Below are positions 33,976 through 44,555 of a stretch of 47,743 nt of DNA, one piece after another. A model generated the notes under the pieces. That model made no database searches, was not told the origin of the DNA, and worked only from the letters and a program-made list of their open reading frames with translations. Source of the stretch: Desulfobacteraceae bacterium (GTDB lineage Bacteria > Desulfobacterota > Desulfobacteria > Desulfobacterales > Desulfosalsimonadaceae). Made by a program: the position numbers and the translations under genes. Position 1 is the first letter of the stretch. Every line of letters begins with the position of its first letter. The DNA is taken from contig JAABUA010000021.1 in the NCBI GenBank assembly GCA_011389515.1, forward strand, positions 1 through 47,743, written 5' to 3'.

Positions 33976-34029
33976 TGTCTACGAGGTCTTCCTGATTATC
34001 ATGTCTATTGATACATACAAAGAATTGTA

Positions 34030-35601
34030 TTATCCGGCATCGGAAGAAAAAAGTGTGAAAAAAGGGGCATGGCTGGAGGTGAAAAACGGGGGATCACTGT
34101 TGACAATCTTTCGGATGGTCGGGTCGGCTGTGAACGATTTTTCCAAAAATACACGCACGCGGTGGCGATCCCACCCAAGGGGATGGACGAATTCCCTGTA
34201 CAGAGAAAGATCGCCCCGATAAAAGGGTCTGGTCTCCAGAACGGCGGCAGCGTCGCAGTATGCCGGCAGGTTGAAAATGGCAAGGTTTAAAAAATCGATA
34301 TACTCGCTGTGTTCAAGAATAAAATCCATCGTTTTGCGGGCTTTTTTTTCATTCTCGCCGGGTGTGCCGAAAAGAAGATACCCATACACGGAAATGCCGC
34401 TGGACGCCAATGTTTTCAATGCACCGGATATCTCTTCCACGCGTGTTCCCTTTCCCATGGCATCCAGTACGCCCTGGTCACCGGATTCAATGCCGACTTT
34501 CAGCATTACGCAGCCGGAAGCGGCGAGACCGGCGGTAAATTCGGGATCCGAAAGATGCCGGGTAATCCGGGCAAATCCGTACCAGGGAACTCCTGGGGGA
34601 TTGTCAATCAGGTATTTCATGAACCGGGGAGAAAGGGCATTGTCAACGAAATGAACAAGGGCCGGCTTTCTATTGCCGGCATGGCCACTTGGAAGGCGCG
34701 CAATTTCTGTCGGCGGATAATGCCGGTATTTTTTCTTTTCCGCTTTTTCAGGGCAGAAAGAACATTTGCGCCAGTAACATCCATCGGATGCGGATATGGG
34801 CAGAACGATCCCCGGCGAAAGGTATTTGTCAAGGTCAAAACAGCCGTAATCATAAGGGAAGCCGGGGATGCCGTTCCGGTCGTTTTCTTCTATACCACAC
34901 ATGGCGGCCAGGGGTATTTCTCCGGGACCGGAAACCATGTCGTCCGCAATTCCTCTCAAGGGGGTTGAAACGCTCGGGATCTTCATCCAGGAGGTTACCA
35001 GTCCGCCGCCGAAAACAATCCGCACGGAGGGAAAGCGCTTTCGGATATACCCGGCTATGGCGGATGCGCAAAGGGCCTGACCCAGGAAGTTAACGGAGAT
35101 GCCTGCAATATCCGGAAGCGCTTCTGAAAATATCTGAGACAACTTTTTTTCGAAAAAAGGGAAAAACAGGTTGCTTTCAAAATCAACGGCCGCATCCGCA
35201 AGGTCACGGCTTCTAACCGGAATGCGCTGCGCCTCTGTGTAGTTCGAAAGAGACAGGTGTACGCCTTTTTCACGGCCTGCCATGTGTAGCAGGCGGTTTA
35301 TATCCATTACCGCCCGCTTGTAGCGATCCAAAGATTCGTACAGGCGGGGGGACCGGAGCGCCGCCATGTTTTTATGGACAGCCGATTTTGCGCGGCGCGT
35401 CCAGGTATCGCCCCCAGGGGAATCTTGCGCTGCAAAGTTTCCTTCCACCATCCCGCATATCGCCTCGATGTTCAGGTCGATCACACGAGAGTCCACGCCC
35501 TTTCCCCGCAAAAACCCGGCAAGCCTGGCGACCCCGGCCGGCGCTTCGGAAAGCACGCTTGCGGGAGGATGGATGAGAACAATGGATTTTTTTCGAGGCA
35601 T
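34030..35601 (-). CDS. B12-binding-type radical SAM protein
   Basis: A 523-aa protein. Residues 1-240 resemble the cobalamin-binding Rossmann-like domain of this class (IVLIHPPASVLSEAPAGVARLAGFL and IVFGGGLVTSW), though no DxHxxG motif is visible, so cobalamin may bind base-on or not at all. Residues 265-480 are a radical SAM core. The Fe-S ligands Cys275, Cys280 and Cys283 (DGCYWRKCSFC) have CX4CX2C spacing, not the standard CX3CX2C. Members methylate or rearrange unactivated carbons. The ATG at 35601 fits the domain start but has no good ribosome site; an upstream start at 35691 is possible. Substrate unknown. Confidence 0.78.
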   Translation of the reverse strand: MPRKKSIVLIHPPASVLSEAPAGVARLAGFLRGKGVDSRVIDLNIEAICGMVEGNFAAQDSPGGDTWTRRAKSAVHKNMAALRSPRLYESLDRYKRAVMDINRLLHMAGREKGVHLSLSNYTEAQRIPVRSRDLADAAVDFESNLFFPFFEKKLSQIFSEALPDIAGISVNFLGQALCASAIAGYIRKRFPSVRIVFGGGLVTSWMKIPSVSTPLRGIADDMVSGPGEIPLAAMCGIEENDRNGIPGFPYDYGCFDLDKYLSPGIVLPISASDGCYWRKCSFCPEKAEKKKYRHYPPTEIARLPSGHAGNRKPALVHFVDNALSPRFMKYLIDNPPGVPWYGFARITRHLSDPEFTAGLAASGCVMLKVGIESGDQGVLDAMGKGTRVEEISGALKTLASSGISVYGYLLFGTPGENEKKARKTMDFILEHSEYIDFLNLAIFNLPAYCDAAAVLETRPFYRGDLSLYREFVHPLGWDRHRVRVFLEKSFTADPTIRKIVNSDPPFFTSSHAPFFTLFSSDAG

Positions 35602-35737
35602 GCTTATTATGTTAAGGTATGGATTAAGAATGATGAACTGGTAAAAGTTGTTGGGCGGATGCAGGTATTTTACCCCAACCGGTAAAAACACATTGCTTTC
35701 CGTATACGGAACTCTGTTTTAGCAAAAAAGGTGCAAA

Positions 35738-36547
35738 ATGTCATTTAAAGAAAACCTGCAGATGAAAGTACGGGTGGACCGGCTTGCCCGGGCGGTGAAA
35801 GACTCCATCGGCTCCGTCAGCGAAGGGTTTACGATCGACAAGGATGACATGCGGTTTCTTCTGGAAATGGCAGGGTATGAATCAAACACCCGCCGGGGCC
35901 TTGAAATGTATGCCAGAGACTTTGACCAGGGCAAAAAACCCATCGTGCTGTTGGATAACGAGCTGAAGATTTATGACACCGATGTCGATGACGTATTGAT
36001 GCGAAAAAACCCTACCCTGGGGGAAATGGTAAGGATCCGGAATATACTGAAAATATTAAATGACAAGGATGTGGTGATTTCCAGACGGTTTGACACGGTG
36101 GATAAAATCAGGCATGAGGCGCTCGAAAGAATCGACCTGACCTTTACCAATGAGGACGTTGAGGCGCTATACCAGGAAGCGTCCGACGCTCTTGCGCAGG
36201 AACATCCAGACAGCATCGTTGACAGCCTGGGAATATTTGCCGAAATCCTGGGCCTTGCCACTCCCCGAACATTTATTCCCAAGGACATTGCGGTCTACGG
36301 CCATATAAAGGAATCAGCAGATGATTTCAAGTTCGGCCCCGTATACATATACAGCCCCTCATCGAACCTTCTGCACCGATATGACGTGGTTCTTCCCGCT
36401 GCAGAAAGCAAAAATCCGGGCACCTACAAGGAACTTGTCTCCGGGGAGAAGGAACCGGACCTGGAAGGCCAGGCGGTGATAGATGATTTACGGGAAAAAA
36501 CGCTTGCCCTTCCAGAAAAAAGGGTACCCACCGACCAACCGCAATAG
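35738..36547 (+). CDS. conserved-looking protein of unknown function, 269 aa
   Basis: A 269-aa soluble, highly charged protein with no membrane segment or signal peptide. I do not recognise the family. It opens with a helical, basic segment (MKVRVDRLARAVKDSI). The middle (100-170) is helical and rich in Asp and Arg, and the C-terminus ends in a disordered-looking EKRVPTDQPQ. AAAGGTG 5 nt upstream supports the ATG. It precedes ahcY by 195 bases that contain a strong promoter for ahcY, so the two are probably not co-transcribed. Confidence 0.7.
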   Translation: MSFKENLQMKVRVDRLARAVKDSIGSVSEGFTIDKDDMRFLLEMAGYESNTRRGLEMYARDFDQGKKPIVLLDNELKIYDTDVDDVLMRKNPTLGEMVRIRNILKILNDKDVVISRRFDTVDKIRHEALERIDLTFTNEDVEALYQEASDALAQEHPDSIVDSLGIFAEILGLATPRTFIPKDIAVYGHIKESADDFKFGPVYIYSPSSNLLHRYDVVLPAAESKNPGTYKELVSGEKEPDLEGQAVIDDLREKTLALPEKRVPTDQPQ

Positions 36548-36602
36548 TTGCCATTTTTACAACAGGCGTAGCCGTTTTACTCTTTCCTGTGTAAATTAAT
36601 CC

Positions 36603-36630
36603 TTGACATCAGGCAAAAAATCTTTATAAT
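36603..36630 (+). promoter_or_regulatory. sigma-70 promoter of ahcY
   Basis: TTGACA (36603-36608) and TATAAT (36625-36630), both perfect consensus hexamers, are 16 nt apart. Transcription should start near 36637. Confidence 0.8.
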
Positions 36631-36640
36631 TGAAATTAAT

Positions 36641-38184
<1,544 letters not shown>

Positions 38185-38241
38185 GCAAGGTATTGCCTCC
38201 ATTCCGGAGGCGACCGAACAGCTTTGTTCATGAAATGCATA

Positions 38242-38280
38242 AAGCGGGGAGCCTATCCAGTCGGGCTCCCCGCTTTTTTT
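38242..38280 (+). terminator. intrinsic terminator of ahcY
   Basis: AAGCGGGGAGCC (38242-38253) and GGCTCCCCGCTT (38264-38275) form a 12-bp stem followed by TTTTT, 57 bases after the ahcY stop. Confidence 0.9.
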
Positions 38281-38281
38281 A

Positions 38282-38423
38282 GAACCTATCTCAAAATTAT
38301 CTTTCGGCCCAATATCTTTGTTGGCGTCTTATTTCAAATCCTAGAAATACGCGAGTATGTCTGCGGTTTGAAACAAGACGCCGCCGCGATCTTGAACCGA
38401 AATCCGAATGTTGAGATAGGTTC
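38282..38423. mobile_element. MITE-like palindrome flanked by TA
   Basis: A 142-bp element with inverted ends GAACCTATCTCAA and TTGAGATAGGTTC, and a second inner inverted pair (GGCGTCTTATTTCAAA with TTTGAAACAAGACGCC). A TA dinucleotide lies on each side, as expected for IS630/Tc1-mariner-type insertion. No transposase is present. It fits exactly between the ahcY terminator and the end of the next gene. Confidence 0.6.
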
Positions 38424-38428
38424 TAGTT

Positions 38429-40132
38429 CTATTTATTGCCGGACAGAATCCGCTCCAGGATCACCTTGGTGGCCATGTAGGTGGGGCGGATGCCTTCCGG
38501 GCCCATTTCACCTGCGGCCAGCGTCTGCCCGCTTTCCAGTGGGTTGTCTGACGCATAGTATACGTAACGAATCTTCACATCTCTGGAAATATGCCCCTTG
38601 ATAATCGCAGCGCCAATGGCCCGCTGATAATGTCCGCCTTCCATTTCCAGGCCCACCGTTTTCCATGAATTCTGGAAACGAAGGAGCATATCCCGGTTTT
38701 GAAGGGAGGTTCCCAGTACCGTAATCATGGGACCGGTATGCACCGGCATGTCATCGTCAAAATCAGCGGCGTCGAGATCATTTTCAAACATGTAGTTATC
38801 GGAAGTTCCTTCGATAACATGCGCAGTCGCCAGCATGATTTCCCCTTTATTGCCGGCCAGGATGCCGGCTTTACCCATAATGGATATGGAGGCCACATTG
38901 ATCGGGGTTTCCACGGGCGTTTCGGAATTTTCCGGATAGGGATTAAGCAGACAGTCCATCCCTTCGAAGGCCTGTGCGCCGAAGGCATAATCCATAACAA
39001 GGATCACCGGGGCGTCTTCACCGTCGGCACCGGTGGTAAATTTCAGTTCCGCATGCATGGGAACGGGCTCTATTCCCGCCGTATCGATAATCTGGCAATC
39101 AATATGGGTCCCGGACTGGTCGGGCAGCTGGTAAAATCCATGCTGCCGGGCATATTGGACAATTTTATCGCCCTGGGCGCTGACGCACTGGATAAAAGAA
39201 TAAATCGGATCATCCGTATTTTCAGGTACCAGGGAGCACTCCAAGGATGCGGCATATCCGTAAAGGAGAGTAACCACGCTGTGAAGATTGGCGCTGATAA
39301 TGTGAAGGGGGCGTCTGTCCAGACCGAGCTCTTTCAGCTTCGCCTTGATATCGCCGGACCATCTTTGCCCGTATCGCTGATGGGAGATCACGTTGATCAG
39401 CGAGGGGGTCATGTAGACGATGAGAAAATTTTCCTTGGCCAGTTTTTCGCGAAATACGCGGTTGCCCAAATGATAAACGATCTCAAAAAGACCGCTGTTG
39501 CTGTTTGATCCCTTTTTATTGCTTTCAAGATATTCGTAGGTTTTCCGGGTTTCCTGGTATGTGCGGCCAAGAATCAGGCTCAGATTCCATATGGCCTTAT
39601 CTAACTGCCGGTCGCTCATGGAATCGATTTTTCCCACCGCATCTTCCAGCGCCTGCCACTCGATGGTAAAATTACCGGACTCATCGGTCATGCGGTTTCT
39701 TATTTTTTTGGCCTCGATATTGAGAAAGGTAAGATGGGTAAGAATATCGTAGATTTCACTTAACCCGCGGGTGATGACAAAGCATATCTCGCTCTCACTG
39801 ATCAGGTAGCAGCTTCGCCTGCGCCTCAATGCAATGATTTTTTCGAAACTCTGGTCACTGAACTGCTCTTCTTCGGTAAGAATCAGGCGGGTGGCTTTCT
39901 CGATTGATCTTGGCAGACGATCGATAACGTATTCAAGGCCATTTAACTCCACGACTCGCGGGTCATTCATGCTTCCGTAAATTTCAGGGCTAAGGGCGGT
40001 CAGGCAATCCGCCAACGCCTGCCCCATTTTTCCGGATGGGCGGAAAAACCCTCTTAGCGCAAGTGCATTGGCAATGGTTTTAAAATTCCGTACGGCCACC
40101 CTGGCTTTTTGCGATCCGGTAAGATCCTGCAT
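38429..40132 (-). CDS. 567-aa protein of unknown function with a possible nucleoside-phosphorylase-like C-terminus
   Basis: A soluble 567-aa protein. Residues 1-260 are helical and charged with no recognised domain. The C-terminal half has a run of beta segments with ILVMDYAFGAQAFEGMD and VGLEMEGGHYQRAI; the latter resembles the MEG catalytic loop of nucleoside phosphorylases and MTA/SAH nucleosidases (usually VDMEGAA). This is suggestive only, since the other pocket motifs are not clear. It faces the ahcY terminator and lies downstream of the degQ-like gene on the same strand, separated by a terminator. If the resemblance holds, a nucleotide- or nucleoside-binding role is possible. Confidence 0.6.
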   Translation of the reverse strand: MQDLTGSQKARVAVRNFKTIANALALRGFFRPSGKMGQALADCLTALSPEIYGSMNDPRVVELNGLEYVIDRLPRSIEKATRLILTEEEQFSDQSFEKIIALRRRRSCYLISESEICFVITRGLSEIYDILTHLTFLNIEAKKIRNRMTDESGNFTIEWQALEDAVGKIDSMSDRQLDKAIWNLSLILGRTYQETRKTYEYLESNKKGSNSNSGLFEIVYHLGNRVFREKLAKENFLIVYMTPSLINVISHQRYGQRWSGDIKAKLKELGLDRRPLHIISANLHSVVTLLYGYAASLECSLVPENTDDPIYSFIQCVSAQGDKIVQYARQHGFYQLPDQSGTHIDCQIIDTAGIEPVPMHAELKFTTGADGEDAPVILVMDYAFGAQAFEGMDCLLNPYPENSETPVETPINVASISIMGKAGILAGNKGEIMLATAHVIEGTSDNYMFENDLDAADFDDDMPVHTGPMITVLGTSLQNRDMLLRFQNSWKTVGLEMEGGHYQRAIGAAIIKGHISRDVKIRYVYYASDNPLESGQTLAAGEMGPEGIRPTYMATKVILERILSGNK

Positions 40133-40272
40133 TGGCTTTATTACATGGCAAGTGATGAGTTTTCGGTTACAAGCTTCCGGCGAATGCTGTCAGCAGTATT
40201 TTCAATGGCTTTCCTTACCAGAAAACAATGAAAAACAACAGGATTTTTGCAGAAAGGGGGTTGGGCCAAAAA

Positions 40273-40303
40273 AATGGGGACAGTTCGGGTTCCTGTCCCC
40301 ATT
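40273..40303 (-). terminator. intrinsic terminator after the HtrA protease gene
   Basis: AATGGGGACAG (40273-40283) and CTGTCCCCATT (40293-40303) form an 11-bp stem. On the minus strand it is followed by a T run (TTTTTTT counting the end of the stem). It lies 26 bases after the protease stop. Confidence 0.75.
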
Positions 40304-40329
40304 AATGTCATGCGCTGGTATTATTACCG

Positions 40330-41790
40330 CTACCGGCGAATGGTGATCACCATAAAACCCCTCTGGGCCCGCCGAATAAAAAGCTGTATGGGTTCATTTT
40401 CCCCCAGTTCCCCGATAATCCGGCTGAAATCGGCTGAATTGGTAACCGGCGTCCGGTTGGCCTCCAGGATGACGTCGCCGACGCGGATCCCGGCCCTGGC
40501 ACCTATGCTGCCCGCTTCCACATTCTCTACGATAACCCCCCTGGCTTCACGCATATTCAAACGCTCGGCCATTTCAGGCGTGATTCCGGTTATATAAATA
40601 CCCAACTCCGATGTTTGCGTTTGCGGCTGCATGCTTTCCGCAAGAGGATCATCGCTTCTTTTTCCAATGGTTACTTCAATTTTCCGGGTTTTTCCATCCC
40701 GAAATATCTCCAGAACCGCTTTCTCTCCAACGGGAAGCCCGGAAACGGTGCGCGACAGACTGCGGGAGGAGTCAACTTTTTCACCATTTACGGAAAGGAT
40801 GATGTCATTGTTTTTTATACCGGCTTCTTCTGCCGGCTGGCCCGAAAACACCTCGGTGACCAGAACGCCCCGGTCGATCCCGTAATAATTCTTCAACTCG
40901 GAATCGAGATCCTGAATACCGACCCCCAGCCATCCCCGAATCACCGCGCCGGATTCCCGCAGGTGCCGGATGATATTTTTGGCCATGCTGGCGGGAATTG
41001 CAAATCCGATGCCGTCACCGCCGGCAACAATGGCCGTATTGATCCCCACGACCATGCCATCCATGTCAAGCAAGGGCCCGCCGCTGTTTCCTGGATTAAT
41101 GGATGCGTCGGTCTGTAAAAAGTCATCATACTGGCCGGCGCCGATAAACCGACCCTTTGCGCTTACAATGCCAGATGTGACCGTATGATCCAGACCAAAA
41201 GGGTTGCCAATGGCCAGCACCCACTCCCCGACCTCAATCAAATCCGAGTCACCCAGTTTCAGAAACGGCAAATCCGTTTCCGCATCGATCTTGATAAGCG
41301 CAAGATCGGTGGAGGAATCCGTGCCGATAATTTCGGCGTCGTATTCCTTGCCGTCTTCCAGCTTTACGACAATGGAATCCGCATCCTTGATCACGTGATG
41401 GTTGGTAACAATATACCCTTCCTTGTCAATGATGAACCCGGATCCGAGGCTTCTCTGCCGGAACTCCCTTTCCTGAAACTGGTCGAAAAAACGATCGAAA
41501 AACTGGTCAAACGGGTCATTTCCTCCCCGGGGACTCTTGAAAAAATGATCAAAAACCCTTCCTCTCCCCTCCACGGTCTTGACCGTGCTGATGTTGGCCA
41601 CCGCAGGACTGGCCTCTCTGGCAAGGTCCACGAAATCAATGGGAACCAGCGCCACTGATCTCGATTGCCCGGCCGCATGGGAAGGTGGAACCGTATGGAG
41701 CGCAGCCATAAAAAGGAACACGGCCAGGAATGCCATTGCCGCAGAAAAAGCGTTTCCCTTTTTTTCAATTGCCAATGTTCTTGTTCTCAT
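40330..41790 (-). CDS. Do/HtrA-family periplasmic serine protease
   Basis: A 486-aa protein with a signal peptide (hydrophobic 14-32, Ala-x-Ala-type end SHAA near 40). The trypsin-like domain has His132 in TNHHVI, Asp162 in STDLALI and Ser236 in GNSGGPL. Two PDZ domains follow (about 275-370 and 390-480). It degrades or refolds misfolded proteins in the periplasm. Architecture fits DegP/DegQ; the Q-linker loop is short, so DegQ-like is possible. It is upstream of the 567-aa gene and ends in its own terminator. No sigma-E or Cpx site was recognised. Confidence 0.93.
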   Translation of the reverse strand: MRTRTLAIEKKGNAFSAAMAFLAVFLFMAALHTVPPSHAAGQSRSVALVPIDFVDLAREASPAVANISTVKTVEGRGRVFDHFFKSPRGGNDPFDQFFDRFFDQFQEREFRQRSLGSGFIIDKEGYIVTNHHVIKDADSIVVKLEDGKEYDAEIIGTDSSTDLALIKIDAETDLPFLKLGDSDLIEVGEWVLAIGNPFGLDHTVTSGIVSAKGRFIGAGQYDDFLQTDASINPGNSGGPLLDMDGMVVGINTAIVAGGDGIGFAIPASMAKNIIRHLRESGAVIRGWLGVGIQDLDSELKNYYGIDRGVLVTEVFSGQPAEEAGIKNNDIILSVNGEKVDSSRSLSRTVSGLPVGEKAVLEIFRDGKTRKIEVTIGKRSDDPLAESMQPQTQTSELGIYITGITPEMAERLNMREARGVIVENVEAGSIGARAGIRVGDVILEANRTPVTNSADFSRIIGELGENEPIQLFIRRAQRGFMVITIRR

Positions 41791-41976
41791 TTTTTCTCCT
41801 TTTGATAATCCTTGGCTTTGCGGGCAAGCTTTTCTTTGCGCCCTTTTCGAAAGCTGTATATGCCGGAAAGCAAACCATTACAGCTATCATGATTTCATTT
41901 TGCCGCACAATATAAGACATCTTTGTGATGAATGAAACTCCTGTTTACGGAAAAATTGTAAGCACCCGGGGCAAAA

Positions 41977-42031
41977 AGGAAAGGGCATAACCGGTTCGAA
42001 AACAACGGGTAAGAACCAATATGCCCTTTTT
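41977..42031 (-). terminator. probable terminator after the OmpH-like gene
   Basis: AAGGGCATA (41981-41989) pairs with TATGCCCTT (42020-42028), with inner complementary AACC/GGTT segments. On the minus strand it is followed by TCCTTTTTG. It lies about 50 bases past the stop of the gene at 42079. Confidence 0.55.
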
Positions 42032-42078
42032 ATTGAACAACGCGGGACAAATGCACGGAGAGGGACAGGAGCAGTGAT

Positions 42079-42510
42079 CTATTCCTGAATATCCATTGCT
42101 TCCATTATTTCTTCGGTAACATCCTTGCCGCCCACTATGAGCGCATTTACATCAATAACGTAATGATATCCCTTTTCACCGGCAATTTTTGCGATATCCT
42201 TTCTCGCCGCGTCAACGGCGTTCTGCTGCAGTTCCTGCCCCCGCTGCTGAAGCTGCTGCTGCATCATCTGCTGGGCCATCTGCTGCTCTTCCTGGCCCAT
42301 TCCCTGAAGCTGCTGTTCCATTTCCTGCATTTCTCCCTGGAACTTCTGCTGTGCTTCTTTAAAAGCCGGATGTTTTTCCAGTATACGGCTGGTGTTGATG
42401 GAAACGATTTCCATTTTATCGTCATCACCGGCGCAAACCCCGGTCGCTCCCGCTGCGATGAAAAAAACGGCTGCCAGGCAAAAACAAAGAATCTTGAAAT
42501 TTTTTATCAT
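42079..42510 (-). CDS. Skp/OmpH-family periplasmic chaperone
   Basis: A 143-aa secreted protein: signal peptide at 1-26 (hydrophobic LCFCLAAVFFIAAGATGV, cleavage near VCAG), then IVSINTSRILEKHPAFKEAQ, the start of OmpH/Skp, and a long coiled coil (about 55-100) very rich in Gln and Met. Skp trimers hold outer-membrane proteins in the periplasm. The usual neighbours (bamA, lpxD) are absent, so this may be an additional paralogue. A Cys near the cleavage site could allow lipidation, but the lipobox is imperfect. AGGAG 9 nt upstream supports the start. Confidence 0.78.
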   Translation of the reverse strand: MIKNFKILCFCLAAVFFIAAGATGVCAGDDDKMEIVSINTSRILEKHPAFKEAQQKFQGEMQEMEQQLQGMGQEEQQMAQQMMQQQLQQRGQELQQNAVDAARKDIAKIAGEKGYHYVIDVNALIVGGKDVTEEIMEAMDIQE

Positions 42511-42651
42511 TCTTACGTAACTCCTTTACATGTTGAATAAAAAGATGCAGCGGACATCCATGCAATCTGAAAGTCCGCTTTTTTCATCTTATAACTGGTC
42601 ATAAACATAACCCGGCTTTCAAAAAAATGCAACCGGGGAAAAAACACAATA

Positions 42652-42688
42652 AAACCCCGCATTCGGGTTTTGGCCGAATGCGGGGTTT
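42652..42688 (-). terminator. terminator of the betaine transporter operon
   Basis: AAACCCCGCATTCGG (42652-42666) and CCGAATGCGGGGTTT (42674-42688) form a perfect 15-bp stem with a 7-nt loop. On the minus strand T-rich sequence follows. It lies about 90 bases past the proX stop and may work in both directions. Confidence 0.8.
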
Positions 42689-42780
42689 ATCATACTGTTT
42701 TCATGGACAGATACCTGACAATCGCCATATGACGATTGATTTTCAAAAAGGACAGGTATAGGCCCGGTTACAACGGACGG

Positions 42781-43638
42781 CTACGGCAGCCAGGATGCAA
42801 CCTTGTCCTGATTTTCGTCGACCCATCTTTTGGCACTGGCTTCCGGGGAGGATTCCTCACTCCATGCCATGACGGTCTGGATGTCATCCGCAGACCATTC
42901 AAAATTATTCAGAAACTTGTAAAGATCAGGCTTGTCTTCTTTCAGGCCAAGCCTGACAACGGTATTGATATACTCTTCCCCGCCGTAAACCCCTTCGGGA
43001 TCATCCAGGTACTTCAGATCCCACGCGCCAAATTTCCAGTGAGGGGTCCACCCGGTTACGACGACCCACTGATTGTTTGCAACCTTGTCCTTTAAAACCG
43101 CGGTCATCATGGCATCACTTGCGTCCATGAGATTCATTTTGTCAAGGCCGTAAACTTCGATTGCCTCTTCGGTTTTGGACATGATGCCGGCACCCGGATC
43201 AATTCCGGTGATCTGGTTGTCAAACTTTGCGGCATGATCGTTCATCTCGGCAATGGAATCAATCGTCACATAGGTCGGCACCACGAGCCCGATTCTGGTT
43301 CCCACCAGGTTATGTCCCAGATCCTCCACCTTGTCGCCGACCCTTTCAAGGTAATGACCATGGGTCGTGGGAACCCATGCGGTTGTGATGAAATCCACAT
43401 CGCCGGTTGCAAGCGCCTGCCACATGGCGGCCGCACTGACCGGAGTCAGCGTGATATCATAGCCCATCTTTGTTTCCAGGACTTCCTTGACCACGTATGC
43501 GCTGGCTGTTGCACATGCCCATTCAACATAGGCCAACTCCGCTTCTTTGTCTTTCGCCAATGCATTTCCGACCAGCGAAGTTACCATAAAAATCATTATG
43601 ATAGCCGTGATCAGGATTGATCGTTTTGTAAGTCGCAT
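42781..43638 (-). CDS. proX: glycine betaine/proline ABC transporter, substrate-binding protein
   Basis: A 285-aa periplasmic binding protein of the OpuAC/ProX class. It has a signal peptide (hydrophobic 9-26, ending VGNALA), then CATASAYVVKEVLETKMGYDITL. The aromatic residues that hold the quaternary ammonium group are in TTAWVPTTHGHY and VTGWTPHWKF. It would deliver glycine betaine or proline betaine to the permease under osmotic stress. GGAGGTTC precedes the start. It is last in the proV-proW-proX operon, 68 bases after proW, and is followed by a strong terminator. Confidence 0.93.
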   Translation of the reverse strand: MRLTKRSILITAIIMIFMVTSLVGNALAKDKEAELAYVEWACATASAYVVKEVLETKMGYDITLTPVSAAAMWQALATGDVDFITTAWVPTTHGHYLERVGDKVEDLGHNLVGTRIGLVVPTYVTIDSIAEMNDHAAKFDNQITGIDPGAGIMSKTEEAIEVYGLDKMNLMDASDAMMTAVLKDKVANNQWVVVTGWTPHWKFGAWDLKYLDDPEGVYGGEEYINTVVRLGLKEDKPDLYKFLNNFEWSADDIQTVMAWSEESSPEASAKRWVDENQDKVASWLP

Positions 43639-43706
43639 AAGAACCTCCTTTTTGATTCAACGTTTTGGGTTTTTCTTGCTTGCATTAAAAAAATTGTTAC
43701 CTGAAA

Positions 43707-44555
43707 TTATTCCTGCTGCGCCTGTTGCCCCTTGCCGCCGTATGCCTGCATAACGCGATCCAGAATAATAGCGACAATCACGATACCGATGCCGGCCTCA
43801 AAGCCCCTTCCCATCTCGAGGCGCTGGATCGCTCGCCAAACTTCGCCGCCAAGCCCCCGGGCACCGATCATGGCGGCTATAACCACCATGGACAATGCCA
43901 GCATGATGGTCTGATTGATTCCGGCCAGGATCGTCGTTTTGGCAATGGGAAGCTGTACCTTGAATAGTTTCTGCCATTTTGATGAACCGAATGCGTCGGC
44001 CGCCTCCACCAGTTCCTTGGGAACCTGCTTAATACCCAGGCACGTCAGACGAATGCATGGTGGAACCGAAAAAATAACGGTGGAAAATATGGCGCCCACT
44101 GCACCAAGCCCAAAAAACGGGATAGCGGGGATCAGGTAAACAAACGCCGGCATTGTCTGCATCACATCCAGAACCGGCGTGATAATCTTATAGGCAATTT
44201 CGCTCAGTGCCGCTATTATTCCTATTGGGATGCCGATACCTACCGCAATCAACGTAGAGACCAGTATCAGTGCGAGGGTGCTCATGGTCGGACCCCACAG
44301 CTGCATATTCAATATGAGAAGCAGGCCCAGAAGCGTAAAAAGACCGATTTTCCAGCTCTTGGACAAGAACCATGCAAGTATGGTGAATATGAGTATCACC
44401 ACAATCGGCGGTGGATACATCAGTGCACTGACGATCCACCCGATGCCGGTGGAAGTCACGGCCGCAAAACCCCTGGTGGCAAATGCAAAATTCTCAACAA
44501 AAAAATTGATGAAGGTTTCAATGGCTTGGCCAACCGGTATTCTGTATATTTCCAT
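43707..44555 (-). CDS. proW: glycine betaine/proline ABC transporter, permease
   Basis: A 282-aa inner-membrane protein with about six membrane segments. It carries the coupling helix motif EAADAFGSSKWQKLFKVQLP (EAA loop) and the family segment MQTMPAFVYLIPAIPFFGLG. It forms the channel for the betaine transporter with the ProV ATPase. Its ATG overlaps the proV stop by one base (TAATG), so translation is coupled. Confidence 0.93.
   Translation of the reverse strand: MEIYRIPVGQAIETFINFFVENFAFATRGFAAVTSTGIGWIVSALMYPPPIVVILIFTILAWFLSKSWKIGLFTLLGLLLILNMQLWGPTMSTLALILVSTLIAVGIGIPIGIIAALSEIAYKIITPVLDVMQTMPAFVYLIPAIPFFGLGAVGAIFSTVIFSVPPCIRLTCLGIKQVPKELVEAADAFGSSKWQKLFKVQLPIAKTTILAGINQTIMLALSMVVIAAMIGARGLGGEVWRAIQRLEMGRGFEAGIGIVIVAIILDRVMQAYGGKGQQAQQE

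Larger units (their letters stand above)
33670..34029. other. 360-base intergenic region upstream of cyclophilin
   Basis: No gene is supported. It contains the family B copy B3, a stretch rich in AAGGAGGAG and CTTGCTGCTTG that fits no gene, and a GC-rich hairpin at 33937-33975. Confidence 0.65.
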
